Source: Hoeflea sp.
GTDB taxonomy: Bacteria; Pseudomonadota; Alphaproteobacteria; Rhizobiales; Rhizobiaceae
Assembly: GCF_014359905.1 (NCBI RefSeq)
Contig: NZ_JACIYP010000004.1
Coordinates: 1 to 64,000, forward strand
DNA length: 64,000 nt
Direction: 5' to 3'
The position numbers and the translations under genes were made by a program. Under the pieces are notes generated by a model that did not search any database, was not told the origin of the DNA, and saw only the letters and a list, made by a program, of their open reading frames with translations. This document shows positions 1 to 8,060 of this stretch, in pieces. Within the stretch, counting starts at the first letter, position 1. Each line of letters begins with the position of its first letter.

Positions 1-63
1 CGGCCTTTTCGCGTTTGTCCTTTTTTGCTTCGCGGCGTTTCAATTCGTAAACAATGGCTTGAA

Positions 64-78
64 TTAACTGTTGATTAA
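64..78. promoter_or_regulatory. Perfect CtrA-type site upstream of flagellin
   Basis: The bases read TTAA, seven bases, TTAA, with the second half continuing as TTAACCAT. This is the full consensus of the alphaproteobacterial cell-cycle regulator CtrA. It lies about 140 bp before the flagellin start, inside the AT-rich promoter region. Binding by CtrA is inferred from the motif and from known CtrA control of motility genes in this class; no -35/-10 pair could be assigned with confidence. Confidence 0.6.
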
Positions 79-216
79 CCATAAACGTTTACCCGTTAGT
101 TACCAACGGTGAACCGGATCGCATGGGCAATGAAATGCTCCGGGCTGCATGATGCAAGATCTCCGTAACCGGAATAGCGGCCGGTATGTCCCTGGGCAAT
201 TTATGGGGCATTTCTT

Positions 217-1191
217 ATGACCAGCATTATGACCAACACAGCCGCAATGGCTGCACTGCAGACTCTCAGGTCCATCAACTCCGATATGGAGACGACACAG
301 GCAAGGGTATCTTCTGGCTTCCGCGTCGAGAACGCCGGCGACAACGCGGCCTACTGGTCGATCGCAACGACAATGCGATCCGACAACAAGGCGCTTTCCA
401 CCGTCAAGGACGCTCTCGGGCTCGGCGCAGCGAAGGTCGACATCGCCTACACCGCGATGAACAGCTCGATCGATGTGATCTCCGAAATCAAGGCCAAGCT
501 GGTTGCGGCCCGCGAGCCTGGCGTCGACAAGACCAAGATCGACAAGGAGCTCACCGAGCTCAAGAACCAGCTTAAGTCGATTTCCGAATCGGCATCGTTC
601 TCCGGCGAGAACTGGCTCAACAACACCGCCGCCACCGAAGCGGGCATCAAGTCGGTCGTCGGCGGCTTCAACCGCGACGTCAATGGACTGGTGTCGATCA
701 CCACGCTCGACGTCAATGTCACCAGCTTGACGCTGATCGGCGCGGGCGATGAAAGCCTCGGCATCCTGACCAAGGATATCAACGCCGATGCGCTCAATCC
801 GAATTCAACCGGCACCGCGGCAAACTACTATCTCATCGACAGCGATGGCACCGCCACGACTGCCGGTTCAGGCACGGCGATCGCGCTAACCGCCGCCACC
901 ACCGACGAAGAAGTTGACGACATGATCCGTGTTGTCGACTCGATGCTGAACCAGATGACGGATGCGGCTTCCAATCTGGGTGCGATCAGCAAGCGCGTCT
1001 CGATGCAGGAAGACTTCGTCGCCAATCTGATGGATTCCATCGACAAGGGCGTTGGCCGCCTGGTCGACGCGGATATGAATGATGAATCGACGAGATTGAA
1101 GGCGCTGCAGACACAGCAGCAATTGGGCATTCAGTCTCTCTCCATCGCCAATACCAACTCGCAAAACATCCTGTCGCTCTTCCAGCAGTAA
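217..1191 (+). CDS. flaA: Flagellin
   Basis: Structural subunit of the flagellar filament, exported through the flagellar type III system. The 324-aa product has the conserved flagellin ends: an N-terminal D0/D1 region (residues about 5-140, with ALQTLRSINSDMETTQARVS and FRVENAGDNAAYWSIATTMR) and a C-terminal region (about 235-324) ending QLGIQSLSIANTNSQNILSL then FQQ. The short variable middle matches rhizobial flagellins. The ATG has a GGGG element about 8 bases upstream. It heads the motility cluster and is preceded by a CtrA-type site. Rhizobia usually carry several flagellin paralogues; others probably lie to the left of the window, so the letter A is a guess, the family is certain. Confidence 0.95.
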   Translation: MTSIMTNTAAMAALQTLRSINSDMETTQARVSSGFRVENAGDNAAYWSIATTMRSDNKALSTVKDALGLGAAKVDIAYTAMNSSIDVISEIKAKLVAAREPGVDKTKIDKELTELKNQLKSISESASFSGENWLNNTAATEAGIKSVVGGFNRDVNGLVSITTLDVNVTSLTLIGAGDESLGILTKDINADALNPNSTGTAANYYLIDSDGTATTAGSGTAIALTAATTDEEVDDMIRVVDSMLNQMTDAASNLGAISKRVSMQEDFVANLMDSIDKGVGRLVDADMNDESTRLKALQTQQQLGIQSLSIANTNSQNILSLFQQ

Positions 1192-1266
1192 GCTGGAACC
1201 ATCCACGGCGGATGGATGGAGTGATGAAATTCTGCCGTGCCGCCGGTCATCGGTTATGGTGGATCA

Positions 1267-1304
1267 GTTGGACCGCGCCAAAATTGCCCTTGGTGCGGTC
1301 CAAC
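1267..1304 (+). terminator. Hairpin after flagellin, probable terminator
   Basis: A 10-bp perfect stem (1267-1276 with 1295-1304) is extended inside by CCAA/TTGG, leaving an 8-base loop. It lies 76 bp after the flagellin stop and is followed by a short T stretch (GTTTTGG). It probably ends or stabilises the abundant flagellin mRNA. Confidence 0.55.
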
Positions 1305-1336
1305 GGCTGTTTTGGCGCCATTCCTCATGGCCTATT

Positions 1337-1362
1337 GCCTCAAACCGGAATCGGTTTGAGGC
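1337..1362. repeat. Second hairpin between flagellin and fliH-like gene
   Basis: An 11-bp perfect inverted repeat (1337-1347 with 1352-1362) around the loop GAAT. It lacks a T run, so it may be an interspersed palindrome or mRNA 3'-end structure rather than a terminator. The rest of 1192-1608 contains no gene I can support. Confidence 0.5.
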
Positions 1363-1608
1363 GGAATCCTGGCGCAGATTCCAAATGCCGCAGCGTCCCT
1401 TGTGCGCTTGACCAATTGATTGCGCTGTGGCGGCCGGGCCGGCGTTCATGCTCACGCAAGTTTAGCTCTCTAGGTATTCGAAGCCGATGACCGGGAGTTC
1501 GGATCTAGCCGTTCCCGCCTGGGCCATATGAAGAGCCCGTCTTGGCCAAACGAAGGGAAAGACGTTGAACCGGTCATTGCCAGATATCGCGACCAGTCGG
1601 AGACGATC

Positions 1609-2229
1609 ATGAGCGCCAGCCTTGCACGGTTCCTGCCGGATTTCGAATTGTCCCGCATCAATGCCTTTCAGGCCACGCGGCACGAGGATCAATCCTTTGA
1701 TGCGTCCTGCGATCCAGAGTTCGACATCGAGGCCATTCGCGCCGAAGCCCGCGCGGAAGGTGAAGCCATGGCCCGGGCGGAACTTGCCCTCAAGCATCAA
1801 AGCGAACGCCAGGCCGACGCGAGCCGCCACGCCGCCGAGCTCGCGGCCCTGCAGGCGGAGCTGGAAGAGCGCGCCGCACAAACCATTCCCACGGCAATCG
1901 CCGCCAGAAGTGAAGAGATCGCCGGGCAGATCGCCGCCGATGTCGAAGCCGTGCTGGCGCCCCTGATTGACGACGCGGTCCGCGCCCGCATCATTGCCGC
2001 TCTTGCCGATGAGATCCGCGACGTTCTGGAGCTTGAAAATTCCGGGCGTGTCAGCGTATCCGGACCGGAAGCGCTTGTGACCGCCCTGCGCGAAGCCATT
2101 GGACCTGGCGCTGACAGGCTTGTCCTCCGCGACACCGGCGGGTTCGACATCGAGGTTGAAGTGGACCGCACCCGGTTCGCCACACGAATTTCGGCCTGGG
2201 CGGATGCTCTCAGGGAGAGCCTGTCATGA
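1609..2229 (+). CDS. fliH: FliH-like flagellar export protein
   Basis: Probably the FliH/YscL-type stator that links the FliI ATPase to the flagellar export gate. The 206-aa product (from ATG 1609, preceded by CGGAGA) has an acidic N-terminus, an Ala/Glu-rich helical stretch (about residues 40-105, including AIRAEARAEGEAMARAEL) and a C-terminal domain with VLAPLIDDAVRARIIAALAD followed by VSVSGPEALVTALREAI, the layout of FliH family proteins. An in-frame upstream ATG at 1528 would add 27 residues without family character. The gene ends inside motB (ATGA overlap), so translation is coupled. Alphaproteobacterial FliH proteins are very divergent; the family call rests on layout and context. Confidence 0.6.
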   Translation: MSASLARFLPDFELSRINAFQATRHEDQSFDASCDPEFDIEAIRAEARAEGEAMARAELALKHQSERQADASRHAAELAALQAELEERAAQTIPTAIAARSEEIAGQIAADVEAVLAPLIDDAVRARIIAALADEIRDVLELENSGRVSVSGPEALVTALREAIGPGADRLVLRDTGGFDIEVEVDRTRFATRISAWADALRESLS

Positions 2230-3473
2230 ACGACGCTTCCTCCACCCACCAGGGCAAGAACGAAATCATCATCGTCAAGCGCCGCCGCGGTGGTGACGAG
2301 GGCCATCACGGCGGTGTCTGGAAGATCGCCTACGCCGATTTCATGACGGCGATGATGGCGTTCTTTCTTGTGATGTGGCTGGTCAATGCCGCCAACGAGG
2401 AATCCAAGGCGTCGGTTGCAAGCTATTTCAACCCGATCAAGCTGATGGACGACAAGCCGACGGATCGGGGCATCAAGCAGGTCGGCAACAGCGCTGACGG
2501 CGAGGCAACGGCCCCCAAATCGGAGACCGAGGGTCAGGAGACGACCAGCGGGCAGGCCGGTGAGGCAGGTGAGAAGGAAAACACCACGGTCGGGGAAAAA
2601 AAGGACTATTCGGAAGCCGACTATTTCGAAAATCCCTATTCCGTCCTCGCCGAGATTGCTCAGGAAACCGGAACCCAGACCAATGTGTCCGCCAAGGGTG
2701 ATGGCGGCGCCCAGGAATCGGGCCCTGCCACCGGCGCCTCGGGCGGAGAAGCCTACCGCGATCCGTTCGATCCGGATTTCTGGACCCAGCAGATCGAGCA
2801 GGAGCGCAAATCGTTCGAAGAAAGCCAGGCGATGGTCAGGGCCGACGGATTTGTCGATACACAGGGTTCCGCGAATGAAGCCAGTGAACAGACGCTGAGC
2901 CAAGATGCGCAACAAGCCGGGCCGGCCGACGGCAATCCGTCTGCGGCAACCGATGCCGGCGACGGCGCGACGTCTCAGGAACAGGTCGCGGAAAAACGCG
3001 ATCGTGCGGAAGCCGAGGCCGACACCCTCAAGGATGAGATCGCAAAGGCGCTGGGCAGCGCTGCAGGCAAGGTGGCCGAGGGCATCACCGTGACGCCGAC
3101 GGAGGGTGGTCTGCTGGTGTCGATCACCGACCAGCTGGATTTCGGCATGTTCCAGGTGGGCTCGGCGGTGCCGGGACGCGACCTGGTCGTGGCCATGGAG
3201 AAAATCGGCCAGTTGCTGTCCGAGCGTCCGGGGGCGATCGCCATCCGGGGTCACACCGATGCGCGCCCTTTCGCGTCGGGCAATGATGACAACTGGCGCC
3301 TGTCGATGGCGCGGGCTCATTCAGCCCTGTTCATGCTGGTGCGCGGCGGGGTTCCGGAGGATCGCATTGTTCAGGTGTCCGGCTTTGCCGACAAGCGCCT
3401 CAAGGACCCGGCCAATCCTCTGTCCGAGGTCAATCGCCGTATTGAAATCCTCGTCGAGGCCGAAGGGAGCTGA
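2226..3473 (+). CDS. motB: Flagellar motor stator protein MotB
   Basis: Stator subunit that works with MotA to couple proton flow to rotation and anchors the stator to peptidoglycan. Residues 31-55 form the single membrane helix (VWKIAYADFMTAMMAFFLVM) containing the proton-carrying Asp38. Residues about 60-270 are a long acidic Ser/Gln/Glu-rich periplasmic linker. The C-terminal OmpA-like peptidoglycan-binding domain (about 290-410) includes AIRGHTDARPF and VSGFADKRL. Its length (415 aa) fits rhizobial MotB. It starts inside the fliH-like stop codon and is followed at 2 bp by motC. No motA is in this window; in rhizobia it lies elsewhere in the motility region. Confidence 0.95.
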   Translation: MNDASSTHQGKNEIIIVKRRRGGDEGHHGGVWKIAYADFMTAMMAFFLVMWLVNAANEESKASVASYFNPIKLMDDKPTDRGIKQVGNSADGEATAPKSETEGQETTSGQAGEAGEKENTTVGEKKDYSEADYFENPYSVLAEIAQETGTQTNVSAKGDGGAQESGPATGASGGEAYRDPFDPDFWTQQIEQERKSFEESQAMVRADGFVDTQGSANEASEQTLSQDAQQAGPADGNPSAATDAGDGATSQEQVAEKRDRAEAEADTLKDEIAKALGSAAGKVAEGITVTPTEGGLLVSITDQLDFGMFQVGSAVPGRDLVVAMEKIGQLLSERPGAIAIRGHTDARPFASGNDDNWRLSMARAHSALFMLVRGGVPEDRIVQVSGFADKRLKDPANPLSEVNRRIEILVEAEGS

Positions 3474-3475
3474 TC

Positions 3476-4954
3476 GTGCGGCGCACGCTTCGCCCAGGGC
3501 TTTTGAGTTGCGCCGTTCTTGCGGCGGCATTCGCGTTCGGGGCCTCGGCTCAGGAACAGCCGGCGTCGCCGGGTTCGGACACGCTTACAGCTTCAGGCAC
3601 GCAGGCCAGGCCTGCGTCGGACGGCAATGCCAAGGAAGCCGCGGCGGAGAGCGGCGCAGACGCCGGTGGCATTCCGGATTTCCCCGCGCGCGACGGCGGG
3701 GATATGGACGCTTTCGCCATGACCGGCGATATCGAGGCTCTCGAACCCTACAAGTTGGTGCGGTCGCTTCAATTCGTTCAGGACGCGGTTGTCAAAGGCG
3801 ACCATTCCGCAATGGAGATGCAGCGGTTTCTGCTCGGGGTCATCGAAAGCCGCCTGCGCAGCGCTGATCAGCGGGTTTTCGACGATCCCCGCAATGTCGA
3901 TGCAGCGCTGATCTACGCCATGAGCGGAGGCAATCCCGAAACGCTGGATCTTCTGGCGGTCAGGGACAAGTTCGGAAACTTCGACAATGAGGTTGTCACG
4001 GTGCTCCGGGCCTATCTCAATGGCCGCGCCGCAAAAACCAAGTCTTCGCTTATCGAAGTGGTGGAAGTCTACAAGAACAGTGAAATCGGCCCCTACCTTA
4101 TTTTGATGGCGGCAAATGTACTGGCGGCCACGAACGATGCGACGGATGCGCTGGAATTGTTCGATTGGGCAAGGCTGAGCGCGCCCGGAACGCTGGTCGA
4201 AGAAGCCGCGCTGCGAAGGTCGCTTTTCGTCGCGGCACGCAAGAACCTCGTTGATGAAGCCCTTCGCTATGCGCAGCTCTATGCCAGGCGGTTCATCAAC
4301 TCGCCCTATGCCGGTCAGTATGCCGATCTTCTGGTTGACCTGGTGGTGATCAACTACGGCAAGGTCGGCGATGACCGGCTGGACGAAATCCTGTCTTTCA
4401 TGGATCGGCCGCGCAAACGCGAGGTGTATCTGCGCATCGCCCGCAAGGCGGTCATTTCAGGTCTGCGGGATCTCGCGGTGTTTGCCTCAGGCGAGGCGGA
4501 AGCTCTCGCCGGTCCCGGCGACAAGGCCCCGCAGGCGCTTGCCGATCTCTACGCAGGCATGGCCAGAATCCCGACCGACGGCGTCGACGGTGTCCTGGCA
4601 GGGCTCAATGCGGTGCCGGAACGCCAGTTGTCGGGCCGCGACCGGGCATTGCGGGCGGCAGCCCAGATCATCGCCACCGAAGTTCTGCGCAAACCGGACC
4701 CCAACAGCCTCACGCAAGCATTCTCGCCCAATGTGTTGGCCATGGACCCGGAAGACGGGACCGGCAGCAGTTCGTCCGCCGAAGGCGAGAATGGAAATGC
4801 CGAGGTCTCGGCCACGGCGGCCGGCGGATCCGGAATCGACGAGGAAACAGCCGCGGCAGATGAAATCTTTCGGGGATTTGTCTCGGACCGCAAGCAGACG
4901 CTCGAGCGCATAGACAAGCTGCTCGAGGGCGGAGAAGAGGATAAAGGCTCGTGA
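3476..4954 (+). CDS. motC: Periplasmic motility protein MotC
   Basis: MotC is a rhizobial periplasmic protein that binds MotB and is needed for motor rotation. The 492-aa product begins with a signal peptide (RPGLLSCAVLAAAFAFGASA, cleaved near residue 25), then a Pro/Ala-rich spacer, a large helical domain (about 80-400) and an acidic Ser/Gly-rich tail. The start is GTG at 3476, with AAGGGAG 9 bases upstream. Its position between motB and motD matches the motBCD order of Sinorhizobium. It overlaps the next gene by 4 bp. Confidence 0.9.
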   Translation: MRRTLRPGLLSCAVLAAAFAFGASAQEQPASPGSDTLTASGTQARPASDGNAKEAAAESGADAGGIPDFPARDGGDMDAFAMTGDIEALEPYKLVRSLQFVQDAVVKGDHSAMEMQRFLLGVIESRLRSADQRVFDDPRNVDAALIYAMSGGNPETLDLLAVRDKFGNFDNEVVTVLRAYLNGRAAKTKSSLIEVVEVYKNSEIGPYLILMAANVLAATNDATDALELFDWARLSAPGTLVEEAALRRSLFVAARKNLVDEALRYAQLYARRFINSPYAGQYADLLVDLVVINYGKVGDDRLDEILSFMDRPRKREVYLRIARKAVISGLRDLAVFASGEAEALAGPGDKAPQALADLYAGMARIPTDGVDGVLAGLNAVPERQLSGRDRALRAAAQIIATEVLRKPDPNSLTQAFSPNVLAMDPEDGTGSSSSAEGENGNAEVSATAAGGSGIDEETAAADEIFRGFVSDRKQTLERIDKLLEGGEEDKGS

Positions 4955-6471
4955 GCACCTTGGATATTGTTTTGCAACGGCAGGTGCCCGTCCGGTCAGC
5001 TGCGAAACTGGGCGGCGGGGCCAGCGACACCAATGCGGGCAGCCGCCGTGCAGATGATGCGTTTTCTTCAGTCCTCTCAGGCCAGAAACGCGGCTCCGCG
5101 GTGACGCGTGATCAGATTGACCAAAAATCAGACCCCGAACCCGCGAATGGCGCGGAGGCGGAAGGATCAGGTACGGCGACACCTGCCGCCAAGGCAAAAT
5201 CCGATGAGATGCTGTCTCTCCTGGAAGGTCTGATGTCGAGCGCAGCTTTTGCCGATGACACGGATTCGGGCGCGGGCGACGCGACACCGGCTGACATTTC
5301 GGCTCCACCGAGTGGCGAATCCATCGAGCCTGACGCAGCTGTGGACACCACGCTTTCCGCTCTGCCTGAAACAGTCCATCTGCCCGCTGAAGGGGAAGGG
5401 ATTGCCGTTAAGGCCCTGGACGCGGCGGAGACGGGGGAATCGGTCAATCCTGTCACTCAGGCAGAAACGGACCAGTCCGAGCCTCCAGCGCAATTGGATC
5501 CGGAAGAGCACGGCAATTTGGACCCGGTCAAGGGGGCCGCCCCGTCTTCCGCTCCCGCAACCCAGGCCGTCATCACGCCCGCGCTCGCCGCCGGCCAGGT
5601 GTCGTCCGCCTCGGCGTCACTGGCCGCCGCACAGAATGGCGGAAGTGGCCGCACGCCCCAGGGGGCGCCGGCGCCTGCAAAGCCGCAGCCTGCGACAGCC
5701 TCTGCTGACCAGGGGAAGGTTTCCGGCGAAGACAAGGAGATCATCCGGACACTGGGCATGGTCGACAAGCCGTCCGCGGCGTCAGATTCGAAAAATACAG
5801 GCGCTGACGAAGACGCTGCCGGCTCCCGGCGGCAAGCCGCCGCCGTTGCCCGAGCGCCTGAAGAGCAGATGAGCGTCAGGACCGGCTCTGTCGAAGTGAT
5901 TGAATCGCGTCGCTTCATGCCGGCGCAAGCCCTGTCCGGCAACGCCCAGATGGTGACCCGCTCGCTGATCGAGGCCGGAGATGCCGCTCTTGCCACGCAA
6001 CGCGCAATGCCATCTCAGGCCGCAACCGCTGCTCAGCCGCAATCCGGGCAGATGCTGCATACGCTCAAGCTTCAGCTCAATCCCGTGGCGCTCGGCAGCG
6101 TGACCGCTGTCCTGAAGCTCACGGGAGAGGAATTGTCAGTGTCGATCCAGGTTGAATCGGCCGAAGCCTATCGCCAGCTCAGCGACGACAACCAATCCAT
6201 CCTCAAGGCCATGCGGGCCCAGGGCTATGCGGTGGAGCAAATCACTGTCCAGCATGTGCCGTCGGGCGACCGCTCCGGCAATGCCGCGCAGCAGCAGGGA
6301 TTTCAGGGCAATTTCCAGGGCTCCGGCTCCGGTGATGCCCAGTCGTCAGACCGTGGAAATGATGGCCGCAGCACCGGTCAGCAGGAAGCAAATCAGCGTG
6401 AGGGACACGGCCGTGAACAAAAGCCGCATACTGGTTCTGGCTCTGGCCGTTCTGACGGCGTCTATCTTTGA
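4951..6471 (+). CDS. fliK: Flagellar hook-length control protein (MotD/FliK)
   Basis: Controls hook length and the switch of export specificity; in rhizobia the gene was first named motD. The 506-aa protein has a long low-complexity Ala/Ser/Pro/Glu region (about 1-355) and a compact C-terminal Flg_hook domain (about 365-445) with LKLQLNPVALGSVTAVLKL and SVSIQVESAEAYRQL, followed by a Gly/Gln/Ser-rich tail. The GTG start at 4951 overlaps the motC stop (GTGA). The lytic transglycosylase gene begins within its last 60 bases. Confidence 0.9.
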   Translation: MSTLDIVLQRQVPVRSAAKLGGGASDTNAGSRRADDAFSSVLSGQKRGSAVTRDQIDQKSDPEPANGAEAEGSGTATPAAKAKSDEMLSLLEGLMSSAAFADDTDSGAGDATPADISAPPSGESIEPDAAVDTTLSALPETVHLPAEGEGIAVKALDAAETGESVNPVTQAETDQSEPPAQLDPEEHGNLDPVKGAAPSSAPATQAVITPALAAGQVSSASASLAAAQNGGSGRTPQGAPAPAKPQPATASADQGKVSGEDKEIIRTLGMVDKPSAASDSKNTGADEDAAGSRRQAAAVARAPEEQMSVRTGSVEVIESRRFMPAQALSGNAQMVTRSLIEAGDAALATQRAMPSQAATAAQPQSGQMLHTLKLQLNPVALGSVTAVLKLTGEELSVSIQVESAEAYRQLSDDNQSILKAMRAQGYAVEQITVQHVPSGDRSGNAAQQQGFQGNFQGSGSGDAQSSDRGNDGRSTGQQEANQREGHGREQKPHTGSGSGRSDGVYL

Positions 6472-6991
6472 GAGTGCGACAACCCGCCCCGCGCAAGCGG
6501 CGACCGGGGTTTGCGAGGCCGAGATCCTGACCGCGGCGCGGGCCTATGGCGTGCCTCCAGGTATTCTCTATTCCGTTGGCCTGACCGAAACCGGCCGGAA
6601 AGGCTCGCTCTATCCCTACGCGCTGAACATCGAAGGAAGGACAGTCTATGCAAATAGCCAGGCCGAGGCGATCGGGGAATTCGAGCGCGCCCGGGCTGAA
6701 GGCAAAAGCCTGATTGACCTGGGCTGCATGCAGATCAATCACCACTATCACGGCGCCGAGTTCCGGTCGGTGAACGCGATGCTCGATCCGCAGGCCAATG
6801 TCCGATATGCGGCGCGGTTTCTGGCCCGGCTTCATGCCCGCCACGAGACCTGGACGATGGCGGTTGCCCGTTATCACGCGGGCCCGAACAACGATCCTGC
6901 CCAGAAACGCTATGTCTGCAGGGTGATCGCGAACCTCGTCGCCAGCGGCTATGGAGCCTGGACTCCGCCGGCAAAAGCCTTCTGCAAATGA
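6413..6991 (+). CDS. Secreted lytic transglycosylase of the flagellar cluster
   Basis: A soluble periplasmic peptidoglycan lyase of the SLT family that probably opens the wall for rod or hook passage. From GTG 6413 (AGGGA about 8 bases upstream) the product is 192 aa with a signal peptide (VNKSRILVLALAVLTASIFE... to PAQAA, about residue 30). The catalytic region carries ILYSVGLTETGR (Glu of the SLT motif), GCMQINHHYH and VARYHAGP, the three SLT blocks. It overlaps the end of fliK by 59 bp in another frame. A same-position SLT gene occurs in rhizobial flagellar clusters, where FlgJ lacks a muramidase domain; this fits the separate FlgJ-type rod-binding gene here. Confidence 0.88.
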   Translation: MNKSRILVLALAVLTASIFESATTRPAQAATGVCEAEILTAARAYGVPPGILYSVGLTETGRKGSLYPYALNIEGRTVYANSQAEAIGEFERARAEGKSLIDLGCMQINHHYHGAEFRSVNAMLDPQANVRYAARFLARLHARHETWTMAVARYHAGPNNDPAQKRYVCRVIANLVASGYGAWTPPAKAFCK

Positions 6992-7079
6992 TGCAACCAA
7001 AACGAGAAATCTTGGTTTGGAGGCTGCATTAATCGACTTTGTCAGCATTGGGGCAAAGGTTAATGCGGCAAGCAAAAAA

Positions 7080-7094
7080 TTAACCTTTTGTTAA
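7080..7094. promoter_or_regulatory. Perfect CtrA-type site 1 upstream of rem
   Basis: TTAA, seven bases (CCTTTTG), TTAA: the complete CtrA consensus, about 180 bp before the rem start in an AT-rich stretch. A second perfect copy lies 72 bp downstream. Binding is inferred from the motif. Confidence 0.6.
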
Positions 7095-7121
7095 CTTTTC
7101 CACCGAAAAATAGCGGTCATC

Positions 7122-7146
7122 GACTAGATATCCACAAGATATAGTC
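7122..7146. promoter_or_regulatory. Near-palindrome in rem promoter
   Basis: GACTAGATATC at 7122-7132 is almost the reverse complement of GATATAGTC at 7138-7146, around CACAA. It lies between the two CtrA-type sites and could be a dimeric activator site, for example for VisNR, which drives rem in Sinorhizobium. The assignment is speculative. Confidence 0.3.
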
Positions 7147-7165
7147 AAATCAGTGGGAAACATGG

Positions 7166-7180
7166 TTAATCAACTCTTAA
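7166..7180. promoter_or_regulatory. Perfect CtrA-type site 2 upstream of rem
   Basis: TTAA, seven bases (TCAACTC), TTAA, about 95 bp before the rem ATG. Together with the copy at 7080 this gives rem two full consensus CtrA sites. Confidence 0.6.
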
Positions 7181-7209
7181 AACACACCCTCCGCATTTCG
7201 TAGTTTACC

Positions 7210-7261
7210 CCGAATCAGCGCCTTCGTAGGTCTAGGGTAACGGGGCTCCTTACTGATTCGG
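7210..7261 (+). promoter_or_regulatory. Possible SD-masking hairpin in rem leader
   Basis: CCGAATCAG (7210-7218) is the exact reverse complement of CTGATTCGG (7253-7261). The right arm runs into the rem Shine-Dalgarno GGAGG (7260-7264), so pairing could limit ribosome access. The 34-base loop is long; folding should be checked. Confidence 0.35.
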
Positions 7262-7271
7262 AGGCGGGCAA

Positions 7272-7943
7272 ATGATCGTAGTGGTTGATGACAGGCAATT
7301 GGTTAAGGACGGGTACACATCCCTTTTTGGGAGGGAAGGTGTTCCATCGGCCAGTTTCGATTCCATAGAATTCGGTGAGTGGGTCAACACGGCGGCGGAT
7401 TCAGATCTGGAGGCCGTCGAGGCCTTCCTGATCGGCCAGGGCGCACAGACCCTGGGTCTGCCGAGGGCGATCCGGGATCGCTCACAGGCTCCGGTGATCG
7501 CTGTCAGCGATACGCCATCGCTTGAATCGACCCTGGCCTTCTTCGACAGCGGTGTTGACGATGTTGTGCGCAAGCCGATTCACCCGCGCGAAATCCTGGC
7601 CCGGGCCGCGGCCATTCGCCGCCGCCTCAAGACGTTGACCAACCACATCGACATCGGTCCGATCCGCATCTTTTCGGACGGGCGCGACCCGGAAATCGAA
7701 AACCAGACCTTCGCCCTTCCAAGGCGCGAGCGGCGTATCCTCGAATACCTTGTCGCCAACCGCGGCCGCCGGGTGACAAAACAGCAGATTTTCAATGCCA
7801 TCTACGGGATCTTCGACGAGGACGTCGAAGAGAATGTGGTCGAAAGCCACATCTCCAAGCTGCGCAAGAAACTGCGCAAGCGTCTCGGCTTCGACCCGAT
7901 CGATTCCAAAAGGTTCCTCGGCTACCTGATTGACTGGAATTGA
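7272..7943 (+). CDS. rem: Flagellar transcriptional regulator Rem
   Basis: Rem is the OmpR-like orphan activator of late flagellar genes in Sinorhizobium, active in exponential growth. The 223-aa protein has a receiver-like N-terminal domain (residues 1-115, starting IVVVDDRQL) with weak conservation of phosphorylation residues, and a C-terminal winged-helix DNA-binding domain (about 125-223) containing [20 protein letters not shown] and [18 protein letters not shown]. Its place between the fliK/transglycosylase genes and flgE is that of Sinorhizobium rem. The ATG follows a strong GGAGG. Two CtrA-type sites and a leader hairpin lie upstream, so it is probably under both cell-cycle and translational control. 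Confidence 0.9.
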   Translation: MIVVVDDRQLVKDGYTSLFGREGVPSASFDSIEFGEWVNTAADSDLEAVEAFLIGQGAQTLGLPRAIRDRSQAPVIAVSDTPSLESTLAFFDSGVDDVVRKPIHPREILARAAAIRRRLKTLTNHIDIGPIRIFSDGRDPEIENQTFALPRRERRILEYLVANRGRRVTKQQIFNAIYGIFDEDVEENVVESHISKLRKKLRKRLGFDPIDSKRFLGYLIDWN

Positions 7944-8009
7944 ACCTGTCCTGACAGCCTGAATGCAAGCAGCCTGTCGGGATTTCCGGATGTGACGGAA
8001 ACAGGTTCA
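7941..8009 (+). promoter_or_regulatory. Long-spaced inverted repeat between rem and flgE
   Basis: TGAACCTGT (7941-7949) and ACAGGTTCA (8001-8009) are exact reverse complements, 51 bases apart, filling most of the 117-bp gap. There is no T run. It may be an mRNA structure or paired binding sites for the activator of flgE. Confidence 0.3.
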
Positions 8010-8060
8010 GGCAAGGCCCGCCCGCTAGGCTGGAACTCCGTACAAAACGAGGGATGAACG

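Noticed and set aside
1797-3320. 507-codon open frame on the - strand
   Set aside because: Antisense to fliH-like and motB; translation is Arg/Gly-rich with no domain. Long antisense frames are common in GC-rich DNA.
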